This document shows positions 15,405 through 23,092 of a DNA stretch of 64,000 nt, in pieces. Numbering within the stretch: position 1 is the first letter of the stretch; each line of letters starts with the position of its first letter. Source of the DNA: a virus; the IMG/VR virus record IMGVR_UViG_3300025030_000050, positions 1 through 64,000 of that record; one strand, 5' to 3'. The notes under the pieces were generated by a model. That model was given only the letters and a program-made list of their open reading frames with translations. It was not told the DNA's origin and made no database searches. A program made the translations under genes and the position numbers.

Positions 15405-15782
15405 ATGAAAATAGAAATGACTGATGAACAAGCTAAGGCTTTATCAAATGCATCTGAAACAATTTCAAGGCTGTTAATGGGGCAGTTTAATGAAATAAAA
15501 TATATGTTTTTACATAAAGATATTGATTTTGGCGAGCTTGATGTAGTTTTGCTTAGATTAGAGAAAGTTATTTTTCCTAATGGTAGGATAGTTGCTGATA
15601 GAGAATATTCATCAATTTTGTGGGATATTTATCAAGTTTTGCGCTGGCATCTGGCGTATAAAAGAGATAAAGACCCGACAATGACGAGAGATTGGAAAAC
15701 TCAAATAACAGTAGATTATGACGAGCCACGAAAAATGAGCAAAGAACCATTTATTAAAATAGAGGATAATTATGACGTATAA
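15405..15782 (+). CDS. hypothetical protein (125 aa)
   Basis: Helical protein without recognised motifs. Overlaps the RNA ligase start by 11 bp, so the two are probably co-translated. Confidence 0.65.
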   Translation: MKIEMTDEQAKALSNASETISRLLMGQFNEIKYMFLHKDIDFGELDVVLLRLEKVIFPNGRIVADREYSSILWDIYQVLRWHLAYKRDKDPTMTRDWKTQITVDYDEPRKMSKEPFIKIEDNYDV

Positions 15783-17106
15783 TGCAATTATATGTGAAGT
15801 AAATGAGGTAAAACCTCATCCAAATGCAGATAGAATTAAATTAGCTAATATCATAGGATATCAAGTTATAGTTGGTCTAAATGTTAAAGAACATGATATC
15901 GGCATTCTATTTCCAGATGATGGACAACTATCACCAGAATATTGCCAAGCCAATGATTTAATTGCATATGAAGATGAAGACGGCAATAAGAAAGGTGGTT
16001 ATTTTGACAACAATAGGAGAGTCAGGGCTCAAAAATTTAGAGGAGAAAAATCTGAAGCTTATTTCGCACCTTTAGATTCTCTTTCTTTCACTGGATACGA
16101 TATTTCAAAATTAAAAGTTGGTGACAGATTTAGTGAATTAAATAATATCAGTATTTGTAATAAATACATTAATGAAAAAACCAGGCATGTGGCCCAAAGC
16201 AATAAAAAGAAAACAGTTAAAGAAAAGCTGTTTACAAAGCAATTTAATGCGCATTTAAAAAATATATTTCCCGAACATTTTGAAACATCACAATTTAAAC
16301 AATGCTCTGACAAAATATTGCCAGGTTCTTTAATTACGCTAACGTCTAAAAATCACGGCACGTCTGGGCGAGTATCGTATTTGCCAGTAATTCAAAAGAA
16401 AAAGTGGCATGAACGAGTATTTGACTTTATCACAAAAAATAAAGACTATAAAACAGCTTATGATTATGTCCATGGCTCAAGGCGAGTTATTTTAACTAAA
16501 GATGGCTGTGATGGATTTTATCACAACACAGATTTTAGACATTATGTTTTAGAAAGATTTAAAGGTAAATTAAATAAAAACGAAATTGTTTATTTTGAAA
16601 TTTGTGGATTTTGTGCTAGCGACAGACCCATTATGTCAGTTGTAGATACTAGCAAGTTAAAGGACAAGGAATTTACAAAAAGATTTGGCAAAACAATGGT
16701 TTATAAATATGGGTGCATAAACGGGACTTGTGATATTTATGTGTATAGGATGGCTGTTATTAACCCAGATGGTGTGATTGAGGAAATGCCATGGAATAGG
16801 GTAAAACAAAGGTGTAGTGAGATGGGGATTAAGCACGTTGTTGAAATTGACCAGTTTATTTTGGATGATAAAACTGATTTAAGATCTATTGTTAAATATC
16901 ACGTAGAAGAAGTTGATATTGCCGATCCTATTGACGACTCACATATAAAAGAAGGTATTTGTATTAGAGTTGATGATAAAAATGGTAGGACAAAAATATA
17001 CAAGGAAAAGACCTTTATATTCAAAGTATTAGAAGGTATTGCAAAAGATAGCGATGTAGAAGATATGGAGGAAGTTGAGAGTTTGTTGGAGAATAGTACT
17101 GAATGA
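15772..17106 (+). CDS. RNA ligase (DraRnl/Rnl5-like)
   Basis: 444 aa. The N-terminal OB-fold (VKPHPNADRIKLANIIGYQVIV) matches the domain in Deinococcus RNA ligase. The adenylyltransferase core follows: motif I KNHG with nucleophile K193, motif IIIa YFEICGF, motif IV EGICIRVDD and motif V near YKEKTFIFKV. Enzymes of this type seal nicks with an RNA 3'-OH strand using ATP. In phages RNA ligases often repair tRNA cut by host anticodon nucleases; that role here is inferred from nearby tRNA-related genes. No polynucleotide kinase was seen in the window. Confidence 0.85.
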   Translation: MTYNAIICEVNEVKPHPNADRIKLANIIGYQVIVGLNVKEHDIGILFPDDGQLSPEYCQANDLIAYEDEDGNKKGGYFDNNRRVRAQKFRGEKSEAYFAPLDSLSFTGYDISKLKVGDRFSELNNISICNKYINEKTRHVAQSNKKKTVKEKLFTKQFNAHLKNIFPEHFETSQFKQCSDKILPGSLITLTSKNHGTSGRVSYLPVIQKKKWHERVFDFITKNKDYKTAYDYVHGSRRVILTKDGCDGFYHNTDFRHYVLERFKGKLNKNEIVYFEICGFCASDRPIMSVVDTSKLKDKEFTKRFGKTMVYKYGCINGTCDIYVYRMAVINPDGVIEEMPWNRVKQRCSEMGIKHVVEIDQFILDDKTDLRSIVKYHVEEVDIADPIDDSHIKEGICIRVDDKNGRTKIYKEKTFIFKVLEGIAKDSDVEDMEEVESLLENSTE

Positions 17107-17297
17107 CGACACAAAATTGTATAAGTTATAGAAATGGGAAATGTACTCATCAAGCCGCTCCTCGCCGTTTATTTGGTATGGCAGAATGTATCCTTGACTT
17201 AGAATGGCAAGATGCTAGAATACCAAGTGGATGTAATTTGCAGACTCCATTCCCAAAACCGACCGGGCCTCCTAGTCGTTCTCCCAAGAGCTGGTGA
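17103..17297 (+). CDS. hypothetical Cys/Pro-rich protein (64 aa)
   Basis: Overlaps the ligase stop (ATGA). Four cysteines in the first 45 residues and a Pro/Ser-rich tail (PKPTGPPSRSPKSW). No family recognised. Confidence 0.55.
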   Translation: MTTQNCISYRNGKCTHQAAPRRLFGMAECILDLEWQDARIPSGCNLQTPFPKPTGPPSRSPKSW

Positions 17298-17341
17298 GAA
17301 TAATTCAAATATGAATAATTAACGGCTTTAAAGAATCGTAT

Positions 17342-18223
17342 ATGATAGATTTACCTAAATATTTTTTTGATAGAAACATAGAAACAAAAAAGACAGGTAA
17401 AAATATAGGTAAATATATAGGAATTAACACCTGTCTTTTTTGTGGTATTGGAGGATATCATCTGGGAATTTCTCAAAAAACAGGTCATGTCTCTTGTTGG
17501 GCTTGTGGCTCACATAGCCTTAATGAATTAATTTATAAGATTGAAAAATCATGGTATAAGGTAAACAAAGTTTTAGCAGAATATGTGCTTGATGCAGATA
17601 AACTAATTTTTGAAGATGAAGAGAAAATTGTTGTTAAAAACTATAAATTACCAATTGAGTTTGTAGAAAAATTTGATGAACCATATAAATTATACATCAA
17701 AAATAGAGGATTTGATTTTTTAGAATTAAGAAAAAAATATAATATCTTATGTTGCAATAGTGGGAGAGCAAGGTATCGAATTGTATTCCCTGTTTTTGAA
17801 AATAATGTTGTCGTTAATTGGGTTGCAAGAACAATCCTTGCTAATGATAAATCCATGCCTTATATGTTTGAGAAAGATAGCAATAATCCAATTGTTACTA
17901 GAAAAGAACTGTTATATGGATTAGATGATTGTGATGGCAATACTGTAATACTTACAGAAGGGGTTTTTGATAAAGTAAATATTGGCACAAACTGTATTGC
18001 AATGCTCAGTATTATTTTTAGCAAAGAACAAATACTGAAATTGAGACGGTTTAAAAACTTCTTTATTGCCTTTGATAATGAAGAAAAAGCCCAAAAAAGA
18101 GCGAAAGTTTTAGAATCTTACCTGACTTGGGCAGATAATATAAACTATATTAATTTTGATAAGAAAGACCTGGCCTTATTTGATAAAAAAGAAGTTTTGG
18201 AATTGAGAAGACTATGCTTTTAG
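17342..18223 (+). CDS. DnaG-type DNA primase (short phage form)
   Basis: 293 aa. Zinc site C31, C34, C52, C55 in the N-terminal zinc-binding domain. A Toprim core follows with VILTEGVFDKVNIG (catalytic Glu) and FFIAFDNEEKAQKR (DxD-like acidic site). It lacks the C-terminal helicase-binding domain of cellular DnaG. It would make RNA primers for the fork together with the DnaB-type helicase at 10889. The start of its mRNA contains a terminator-like hairpin (17386-17441). Confidence 0.87.
   Translation: MIDLPKYFFDRNIETKKTGKNIGKYIGINTCLFCGIGGYHLGISQKTGHVSCWACGSHSLNELIYKIEKSWYKVNKVLAEYVLDADKLIFEDEEKIVVKNYKLPIEFVEKFDEPYKLYIKNRGFDFLELRKKYNILCCNSGRARYRIVFPVFENNVVVNWVARTILANDKSMPYMFEKDSNNPIVTRKELLYGLDDCDGNTVILTEGVFDKVNIGTNCIAMLSIIFSKEQILKLRRFKNFFIAFDNEEKAQKRAKVLESYLTWADNINYINFDKKDLALFDKKEVLELRRLCF
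17386..17441 (+). terminator. terminator-like hairpin inside the primase gene
   Basis: AAAAAAGACAGGT (17386-17398) and ACCTGTCTTTTTT (17429-17441) are exact reverse complements (13 bp), ending in six T, with a 30-base loop. It lies in codons 16-34. It may be an intragenic attenuator; the large loop makes strong termination uncertain. Confidence 0.45.
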
Positions 18224-18224
18224 C

Positions 18225-18253
18225 TTGACAAAACCTGTGTTTTTATGTATAGT
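18225..18253 (+). promoter_or_regulatory. sigma-70 promoter TTGACA-17-TATAGT
   Basis: Perfect -35 TTGACA at 18225-18230, 17-bp spacer, TATAGT at 18248-18253. Drives the 18299 gene and the small membrane-protein operon behind it. Confidence 0.8.
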
Positions 18254-18298
18254 ATTTTGAAAGAGACAATGAATTAATAAAAATTGAGGTGATAATAA

Positions 18299-18598
18299 AT
18301 GAAACTGACCGTCGAGATAGATGATGCTTTACAGCATGCCGTGAATACCCAAATAGCAAAGGCTATCGCCACAATAGGCGAAAATACAATCAAAGTAAAA
18401 GTTGATGAGATCATTGGAAAGAAAGTCGCCCGGCTTGATGTCACAGTCATTGTGGAAAAATTGGTCACAAAAAGACTTAATCAGAAGATTGATGAGCAAA
18501 TTAATGCATTATTTGATAGCAATCCATATGCCACAAAAATAGATCAGTTAAGAAAATTCTTTCTTGATGCTGCAACCAAACTGCTTAAATCGATTTAA
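18299..18598 (+). CDS. hypothetical amphipathic-helix protein (99 aa)
   Basis: GAGGTGAT precedes the ATG. Almost wholly helical with heptad-like hydrophobic spacing (VEIDDALQHAVNTQIAKAI...KLVTKRLNQKIDEQINALF). It may form a coiled coil. First gene after a near-consensus promoter, so probably well expressed. Confidence 0.65.
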   Translation: MKLTVEIDDALQHAVNTQIAKAIATIGENTIKVKVDEIIGKKVARLDVTVIVEKLVTKRLNQKIDEQINALFDSNPYATKIDQLRKFFLDAATKLLKSI

Positions 18599-18623
18599 TA
18601 ATTATCCCATTAAGGAATTGCTC

Positions 18624-18839
18624 ATGTCCAGTAAAAATATGCTTAGATTTAAAACAAGAAATAATTATGCTGGTCCAGGATTTTATGTAGTTGATACTAA
18701 AACAGGACGTGAAATAGCGTGGGTTTATGATCAGGTTAAGGGTTGGGAACATCCAGAAATTGATAAGCTTAGAGCAGAACTATTTAGTGAAGCCCTTAAC
18801 CAATTGGAATCTAAAAAAATAAAGTCTAAAGGGATTTAA
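18624..18839 (+). CDS. hypothetical protein (71 aa)
   Basis: Start at 18624 behind TTAAGGAATTG; the longer frame from 18564 overlaps the preceding gene. Beta-rich N terminus (GPGFYVVDTKTGREIAWVYD), helical C terminus. Function unknown. Confidence 0.6.
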   Translation: MSSKNMLRFKTRNNYAGPGFYVVDTKTGREIAWVYDQVKGWEHPEIDKLRAELFSEALNQLESKKIKSKGI

Positions 18840-18840
18840 A

Positions 18841-19035
18841 ATGTTAGAACCGTTTAGTGTTATAACCATATTTTTATTTTATATTTGGATGCTTATCGGG
18901 GAAAATAGCCGATATCTATATCATAATTCTGAATTTAAGGGGGATTTACACCCTACGATGTTTAGACTTATGACGCTTGTAATCATTTTTGGTGTATGGA
19001 TAGTCTTATGTGCGGTAATGCAAAATACAAAATAA
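18841..19035 (+). CDS. small membrane protein, two TM segments (64 aa)
   Basis: Hydrophobic segments at residues about 4-20 and 42-60, separated by a polar loop (GENSRYLYHNSEFKGD). Adjacent to two more membrane microproteins. Function unknown. Confidence 0.65.
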   Translation: MLEPFSVITIFLFYIWMLIGENSRYLYHNSEFKGDLHPTMFRLMTLVIIFGVWIVLCAVMQNTK

Positions 19036-19056
19036 TGACAATAAAAGAGGGAGATA

Positions 19057-19224
19057 ATGACAAAAATTTTTAATTTAGGTATTTTAATTTGTGCTTTGTG
19101 GGGAGTAAAAACTTTTATATTGCTTCCAATGAATATTAAAGTTGGAATAACGAGTGAGGGGTTAATTACGGCTATTATTTGTTCTGCTATCGCCTTGATT
19201 ATTACTTTTATGTATGTTAAATAA
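19057..19224 (+). CDS. small membrane protein, two TM segments (55 aa)
   Basis: Start supported by GAGGGAGATA. Hydrophobic stretches at residues 6-23 and 36-53. The minus-strand frame opposite it is a shadow. Confidence 0.55.
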   Translation: MTKIFNLGILICALWGVKTFILLPMNIKVGITSEGLITAIICSAIALIITFMYVK

Positions 19225-19233
19225 GGGGAAAAG

Positions 19234-19362
19234 ATGAAAATTAAAGATATTATTAAAATTATTATTGCTTTGTGGATTATTAAAAAATTTGTATTGGGTG
19301 ACGCTCTTTTTGAAAAAGGGAAAGAAAAGCTCACTTCAAAAATTGAAGATTTATTTACATAA
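19234..19362 (+). CDS. membrane microprotein (42 aa)
   Basis: GGGGAAAAG precedes the ATG. MKIKDIIKIIIALWIIKKFVLGD forms one hydrophobic helix with Lys ends, followed by a charged helix. Confidence 0.5.
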   Translation: MKIKDIIKIIIALWIIKKFVLGDALFEKGKEKLTSKIEDLFT

Positions 19363-19374
19363 AGTTTATAGTTT

Positions 19375-19459
19375 CACTTGCGGCGACGGCAAAATGATGC
19401 CGGTTACTTAGCCTAATCAACTAATAGCGAAAGGTTGATCACCTATATTGCCGCAGGTG
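19375..19459 (+). ncRNA. structured RNA, three-way junction, upstream of rtcB remnant
   Basis: CACTTGCGGC (19375-19384) closes with GCCGCAGGTG (19450-19459): 10 pairs, one a U-G wobble. Inside are a hairpin CGGCA/TGCCG (19387-19391/19398-19402) and a second ATCAAC/GTTGAT (19416-19421/19434-19439). T5 follows the closing stem, then AAAGG and the ATG of the rtcB fragment. It has no T-loop signature and is not a tRNA. Could be a riboswitch-like leader, attenuator or independent small RNA. No known class recognised. Confidence 0.6.
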
Positions 19460-19476
19460 ATTTTTAAAGGCAAATT

Positions 19477-19596
19477 ATGAAAATTATCAATACAGAAAAA
19501 ATTCCGATTAAGATGTGGCTAAATGAAATTGAAGACGGCGCACTTGAACAAGCTAAAAATCTAGCCAACCTTCCATTTGCTTGTATAATCAGTTGA
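19477..19596 (+). pseudogene. rtcB: 5' remnant of rtcB RNA ligase
   Basis: The 39 codons read INTEKIPIKMWL, then GALEQAKNLANLPF, the start of RtcB (tRNA-splicing ligase), whose full length is 400-480 aa. Immediately after LPFA the reading leaves the family sequence and ends in CIIS-stop. The metal-binding and guanylylation parts are absent. The remaining reading frame has a good site (AAAGG) and may still be translated. The rest of the gene is not found elsewhere in the window. Confidence 0.75.
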
Positions 19597-19621
19597 GATT
19601 GATAGAATAGAGACGGGAGCA

Positions 19622-19804
19622 ATGAAATATTTATTGAATATTATTTTTTCTGTATTGGCAATTATATTTACATGCTTTATATTTTGGGCATCTGGATATG
19701 ATTTTAATCATCGTGGATTTGAGGCTGTTTATTGTATTGTTTGTAATTTTTTGATGGTAGCGATTGCAAATGGGTTAGCACAAATTTTTAAAGTTAAGCC
19801 ATAA
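19622..19804 (+). CDS. small membrane protein, two TM segments (60 aa)
   Basis: GGGAG precedes the ATG. Hydrophobic stretches at residues 3-25 and 35-56. Follows the rtcB remnant and precedes the tRNA-Met-like gene. Confidence 0.6.
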   Translation: MKYLLNIIFSVLAIIFTCFIFWASGYDFNHRGFEAVYCIVCNFLMVAIANGLAQIFKVKP

Positions 19805-19822
19805 AATAATTGTAAAGTAAAT

Positions 19823-19898
19823 GCTCAGTTAGTTCAATTGGTAGAGCCACCGGCCCATAACCGGTAAGTTGGGGGTTCGAGTCCCTTTCTGCTCACCA
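19823..19898 (+). tRNA. tRNA-Met-like (CAU), degenerate acceptor stem
   Basis: D arm (GTTC/GAGC with GG in the loop), anticodon stem (ACCGG/CCGGT, loop CCCATAA) and T arm (GGGGG-TTCGAGT-CCCTT) are in order and CCA is encoded. The acceptor stem is poor: GCTCAGT against TCTGCTC gives three mismatches. Position 33 is C instead of the near-universal U. A decaying tRNA or one repaired by editing are both possible. Confidence 0.7.
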
Positions 19899-19917
19899 AT
19901 TTTTAAAAGGATAAGTT

Positions 19918-20238
19918 ATGGAAACACAAGGAACAGTAGAGATTATTAAAAAGATGTGCGCTACTCTTAGAAGTTTTGCCATGGATTGGGAAAGAATTGC
20001 AAAGAGAATGGAAGAAACTTGGGATCTTTCATATGCTGGTGAAATTTGTAATGGGGTTGTGGGTTTAATGCAAAATTTAAGACTTGATTTAATTATTACT
20101 AGACCAATTAGAGAATATGAAAGAGAAAAGGATGAACATTTATTCCTATTAAAACAAGTCTTGTTTTTATTGCCACAAAACAGAGATTGGCTGGACCCTG
20201 ATATTGAAAAACAAATTAAAGAAGTTGTAAAAGGATAA
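19918..20238 (+). CDS. hypothetical protein (106 aa)
   Basis: Helical, charged protein beginning METQGTVEIIKKMC. AAAAGGATAAG precedes the ATG. No domain recognised; the nucleotidyltransferase gene follows 5 bp later. Confidence 0.65.
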   Translation: METQGTVEIIKKMCATLRSFAMDWERIAKRMEETWDLSYAGEICNGVVGLMQNLRLDLIITRPIREYEREKDEHLFLLKQVLFLLPQNRDWLDPDIEKQIKEVVKG

Positions 20239-20243
20239 ATAAA

Positions 20244-21131
20244 ATGGAACTAGATTTTTTTGATGAAGAAAATGAATTATCTAAAGAAGCTGAAAAAAAT
20301 AAGAAAAGCAATTTAGAAAAAGCATTATCTGAGTTTAATATAAATACTGTTAGCACTGAAGAAGATCCCAATCCTCTTGAAAATATTGATGAAATCCAAG
20401 ATAAAGAAGTTTATTTATCTAGAGATGGATTTGTGGAAACTCCTATCCTAAGAGGATGGTTTGAAATATTGCCATTGATTAATATTATAAAAGACAATAA
20501 ATTAGATTCTTTTATAATGGGTGGGTATGTAAGATATATGGCATCAAGGGTTAGGAATCCTATTCCTGCTGGAGATGTTGATATATATTCAAAGACAGAA
20601 GAATCTTATGAAAAATTTGTAAAAATCCTTAAAGAAAATTATAATCTTACAGTCAAACATCAAAACAATGTGTCAATGACCTTTCATAATGTTGAAGACC
20701 CATTGAATAAATTGTTCTCTTGTCCAACAATCCAATTAATAAAGCCAGTTGAAAAAGGTGCGATTGTAGCAACCGGGTCAATGGAGAAAATATTAGAAAA
20801 TTTTGATTTCACTATTATTCGTTGTGGCGTAATATCTTATGACCCTCCTACGGCTTTGGTTGATGCAGATTTTGAGCATGATGAAGAAAAACGATGTTTG
20901 AGAATTAAGAACATTCATTGTCCTATTAGTTCGACATTAAGAATTGTTAAATATGCGAAAAAGGGTTATTGGATTCCTCCTATGCATGTCATTCCACTTT
21001 TTCTTGATTGGGAAAGAAGAGATCTTGATTATAGGAGTAAATTGATTGACTTTTTAGGTAAAGCTAATCAAGGTCAGGGTTTGACTCAAAAACAAGTAGA
21101 CGAACTTGAAGATTTATTGATGGTTGATTAA
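20244..21131 (+). CDS. nucleotidyltransferase-fold protein (CCA-adding/polyA-polymerase-like)
   Basis: 295 aa. After an acidic, disordered first 55 residues comes GGYVRYMASR...GDVDIYS. GG and DVD (D111, D113) are the signature of the Pol-beta/tRNA nucleotidyltransferase superfamily; FDFTIIRCG may provide the third acidic residue. Members add CCA to tRNA, polyadenylate RNA or modify toxins and tRNAs. Its place 350 bp downstream of a tRNA gene fits an RNA substrate, but this is inference. Shorter than bacterial CCA enzymes. Confidence 0.7.
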   Translation: MELDFFDEENELSKEAEKNKKSNLEKALSEFNINTVSTEEDPNPLENIDEIQDKEVYLSRDGFVETPILRGWFEILPLINIIKDNKLDSFIMGGYVRYMASRVRNPIPAGDVDIYSKTEESYEKFVKILKENYNLTVKHQNNVSMTFHNVEDPLNKLFSCPTIQLIKPVEKGAIVATGSMEKILENFDFTIIRCGVISYDPPTALVDADFEHDEEKRCLRIKNIHCPISSTLRIVKYAKKGYWIPPMHVIPLFLDWERRDLDYRSKLIDFLGKANQGQGLTQKQVDELEDLLMVD

Positions 21132-21173
21132 ACATACAGATAAATTTGTAATGATTAGGAAATAGGGCTGAAA

Positions 21174-21431
21174 ATGAGAAGACAAGCATCTCCATTTGGC
21201 TGGTGTTTTTTAAGTGCAGATTTTTCTTCACAAGCTATGGGTAAAAATTGTTACGGAACCGTTATATTTATTCGTGATGACGATCAACGCTTGTTATGGC
21301 ATGACTTATCTGAAGAAGATAAAGAAAAAATACCATTATATGTTGAAGGCAATGGCGTAACAATTGCTGAAGCTATTGAAGAGGCAGAAGCAAGAATTGA
21401 AGAAATAGGAATTATCGAATGCAAAATCTAA
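21174..21431 (+). CDS. hypothetical protein (85 aa)
   Basis: Alpha/beta protein with an acidic C-terminal helix. Preceded by TAGGGCTGAAA. Function unknown. Confidence 0.65.
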   Translation: MRRQASPFGWCFLSADFSSQAMGKNCYGTVIFIRDDDQRLLWHDLSEEDKEKIPLYVEGNGVTIAEAIEEAEARIEEIGIIECKI

Positions 21432-21434
21432 ATC

Positions 21435-21677
21435 ATGTTTAATATCGAAAATATAAATCAAATCTTTATTTTATTCTTTTCATCATTGTCTATTTTTTAT
21501 TTATCTGGTAAGAAAAATATCAAATGCGGTTTTATTCTAGGGTTGTGCGGGCAACCGTTTTGGCTTTATACAACATTTGTATCTGAGCAGTGGGGAATAT
21601 TTCTAGTTTCTTTTTGGTTTGTATTTAATTATATTCGGGGGTTAATTAATTGTGAAACAAATATTGAGAAAAATTAA
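21435..21677 (+). CDS. membrane protein (80 aa)
   Basis: Hydrophobic segments at about 8-25, 31-48 and 52-70, with GLCGQPFWLYTTF...QWGIF, a pattern seen in small phage membrane proteins that resemble one repeat of PnuC-like transporters. Function unproven. Confidence 0.65.
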   Translation: MFNIENINQIFILFFSSLSIFYLSGKKNIKCGFILGLCGQPFWLYTTFVSEQWGIFLVSFWFVFNYIRGLINCETNIEKN

Positions 21678-22122
21678 GAACATCTTTCTATGGTTTAAAA
21701 TAATTTGGAATGATTGCCAATACGATTATCAATATCTGTTTAAAATTCTTGAATTTAAACTAAGCCTAATGGAAGAATTTTATTCGTCTGATAAAGTTTA
21801 TGGCGTTAATGCCTGGAAAATAGCAGACCAAATCTACAAAATAAGACTCGCCATGAAAAGGATAATGGCTGATAATTATTTTGAAAATGTATTTTTATAT
21901 CATGACCGAAAATGGGGAGGAATTGAAATCGAAGAAAAGGCATTATCAAATGGTTGTTATGGTATAAATATAAAAAGAAAAAATGTTAGGACAGATAAAG
22001 ATGCTGAAATAGAGAGAAAAGAATTCAAGGTTTTAAGTAAAAGGGAAGAAGAATTAAGGAAGCAAGATCTTGAGTACGTGTTTAATAATTTAAGAAAATA
22101 CGCCAATACTTGGTGGGATTAA
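21652..22122 (+). CDS. hypothetical protein (156 aa), GTG start
   Basis: GTG at 21652 inside the end of the membrane-protein gene. Aromatic and basic N terminus, helical charged body, ends in WWD. No domain recognised. Confidence 0.65.
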   Translation: MKQILRKIKNIFLWFKIIWNDCQYDYQYLFKILEFKLSLMEEFYSSDKVYGVNAWKIADQIYKIRLAMKRIMADNYFENVFLYHDRKWGGIEIEEKALSNGCYGINIKRKNVRTDKDAEIERKEFKVLSKREEELRKQDLEYVFNNLRKYANTWWD

Positions 22123-22133
22123 AGGAGGATAAA

Positions 22134-22403
22134 ATGGGAGATTGTCAGTGTAAGGGTAAGTGTAAAAATAATTCTGCTTCTACTGAAGCTTTAGAATTTA
22201 TCGACACAATGCAAAATCAACTTGATGGAGCTGCTAAGATTATAGGCAACTTGTTGCAAGAGAATAGAGATTTGAAAAACCAACTTGCCTATTATCAAAG
22301 TTTGAGATACGGGATTGGTGACGAGCCAATACCACCTGGAAAAGAACGAGAACGCATTGAACCAAATTGGAGAAATAGAAGTACATTAGAACAGTTAGGT
22401 TAG
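22134..22403 (+). CDS. Cys-cluster coiled-coil protein (89 aa)
   Basis: AAAGGAGGATAAA, a near-perfect Shine-Dalgarno site, sets the start at 22134. The N terminus has CQCKGKC; residues 25-60 form a coiled coil. Function unknown. Confidence 0.65.
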   Translation: MGDCQCKGKCKNNSASTEALEFIDTMQNQLDGAAKIIGNLLQENRDLKNQLAYYQSLRYGIGDEPIPPGKERERIEPNWRNRSTLEQLG

Positions 22404-22466
22404 TATATATTACGGATGGGTTAAAATCTTACAATAGCTGAATTTATATAAATTTTGGTGTTTGAT

Positions 22467-22721
22467 ATGGAAATTATAATAGATGATTATGAATCGTCAT
22501 ATTCTAAATGTTATGAAATAAAAGATTATGTAAAGAAAATGCTTTCCGGAGAAGATTATGAAAGAGGAAGGCTTGAAGAATGTGAAGCTTCTATTAACAA
22601 TATGATTTCTGCTTTTAGCAGATTGTTAGAATTTTTAGTAAAAAACAATAAAATTAGTCCCAAAGATTTAGTCTGTATTGTAGAAGGAAGCAATTATTAT
22701 AAAGATGTAAAGGTTGGTTGA
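22467..22721 (+). CDS. hypothetical protein (84 aa)
   Basis: ATG at 22467 preferred over an upstream in-frame TTG at 22455. Helical, acidic protein. No family recognised. Confidence 0.6.
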   Translation: MEIIIDDYESSYSKCYEIKDYVKKMLSGEDYERGRLEECEASINNMISAFSRLLEFLVKNNKISPKDLVCIVEGSNYYKDVKVG

Positions 22722-22743
22722 TTAATATATATGGTGGTTAAAT

Positions 22744-23061
22744 ATGGCAGAATGGAATAGCAAGCTTGATTTGACAGATATATGGGATAATTATGTCGGT
22801 ACTGGCAAAATGAGTGTTCAAGAACTGGCCTTGGAGATTTCAAAGAGACTGGCAAAGCTAGACATTAATACCAGTCATATCGGCATTATTAGTAAAAGAG
22901 ATGAGATCTGTATTGATTTTGAATATTTCAGTGAAGACGATAACGCGAGTGTAAATGAATTTGATTATATTATGGAAGATTTATATGACTGGGGAGACTG
23001 GAGGCTAGATAATAAATTATTTGGAGGTAAGAAAGTTTGTTGGATAGCAACTAAATTTTAA
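22744..23061 (+). CDS. hypothetical protein (105 aa)
   Basis: Opens MAEWNSKLDLTDIWDNYVG, ends in a beta-rich segment (GGKKVCWIATKF). Looks like a conserved phage protein but without known function. Confidence 0.65.
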   Translation: MAEWNSKLDLTDIWDNYVGTGKMSVQELALEISKRLAKLDINTSHIGIISKRDEICIDFEYFSEDDNASVNEFDYIMEDLYDWGDWRLDNKLFGGKKVCWIATKF

Positions 23062-23092
23062 AGGAAATACTAAGGGTTGAGATCAGATTCTA

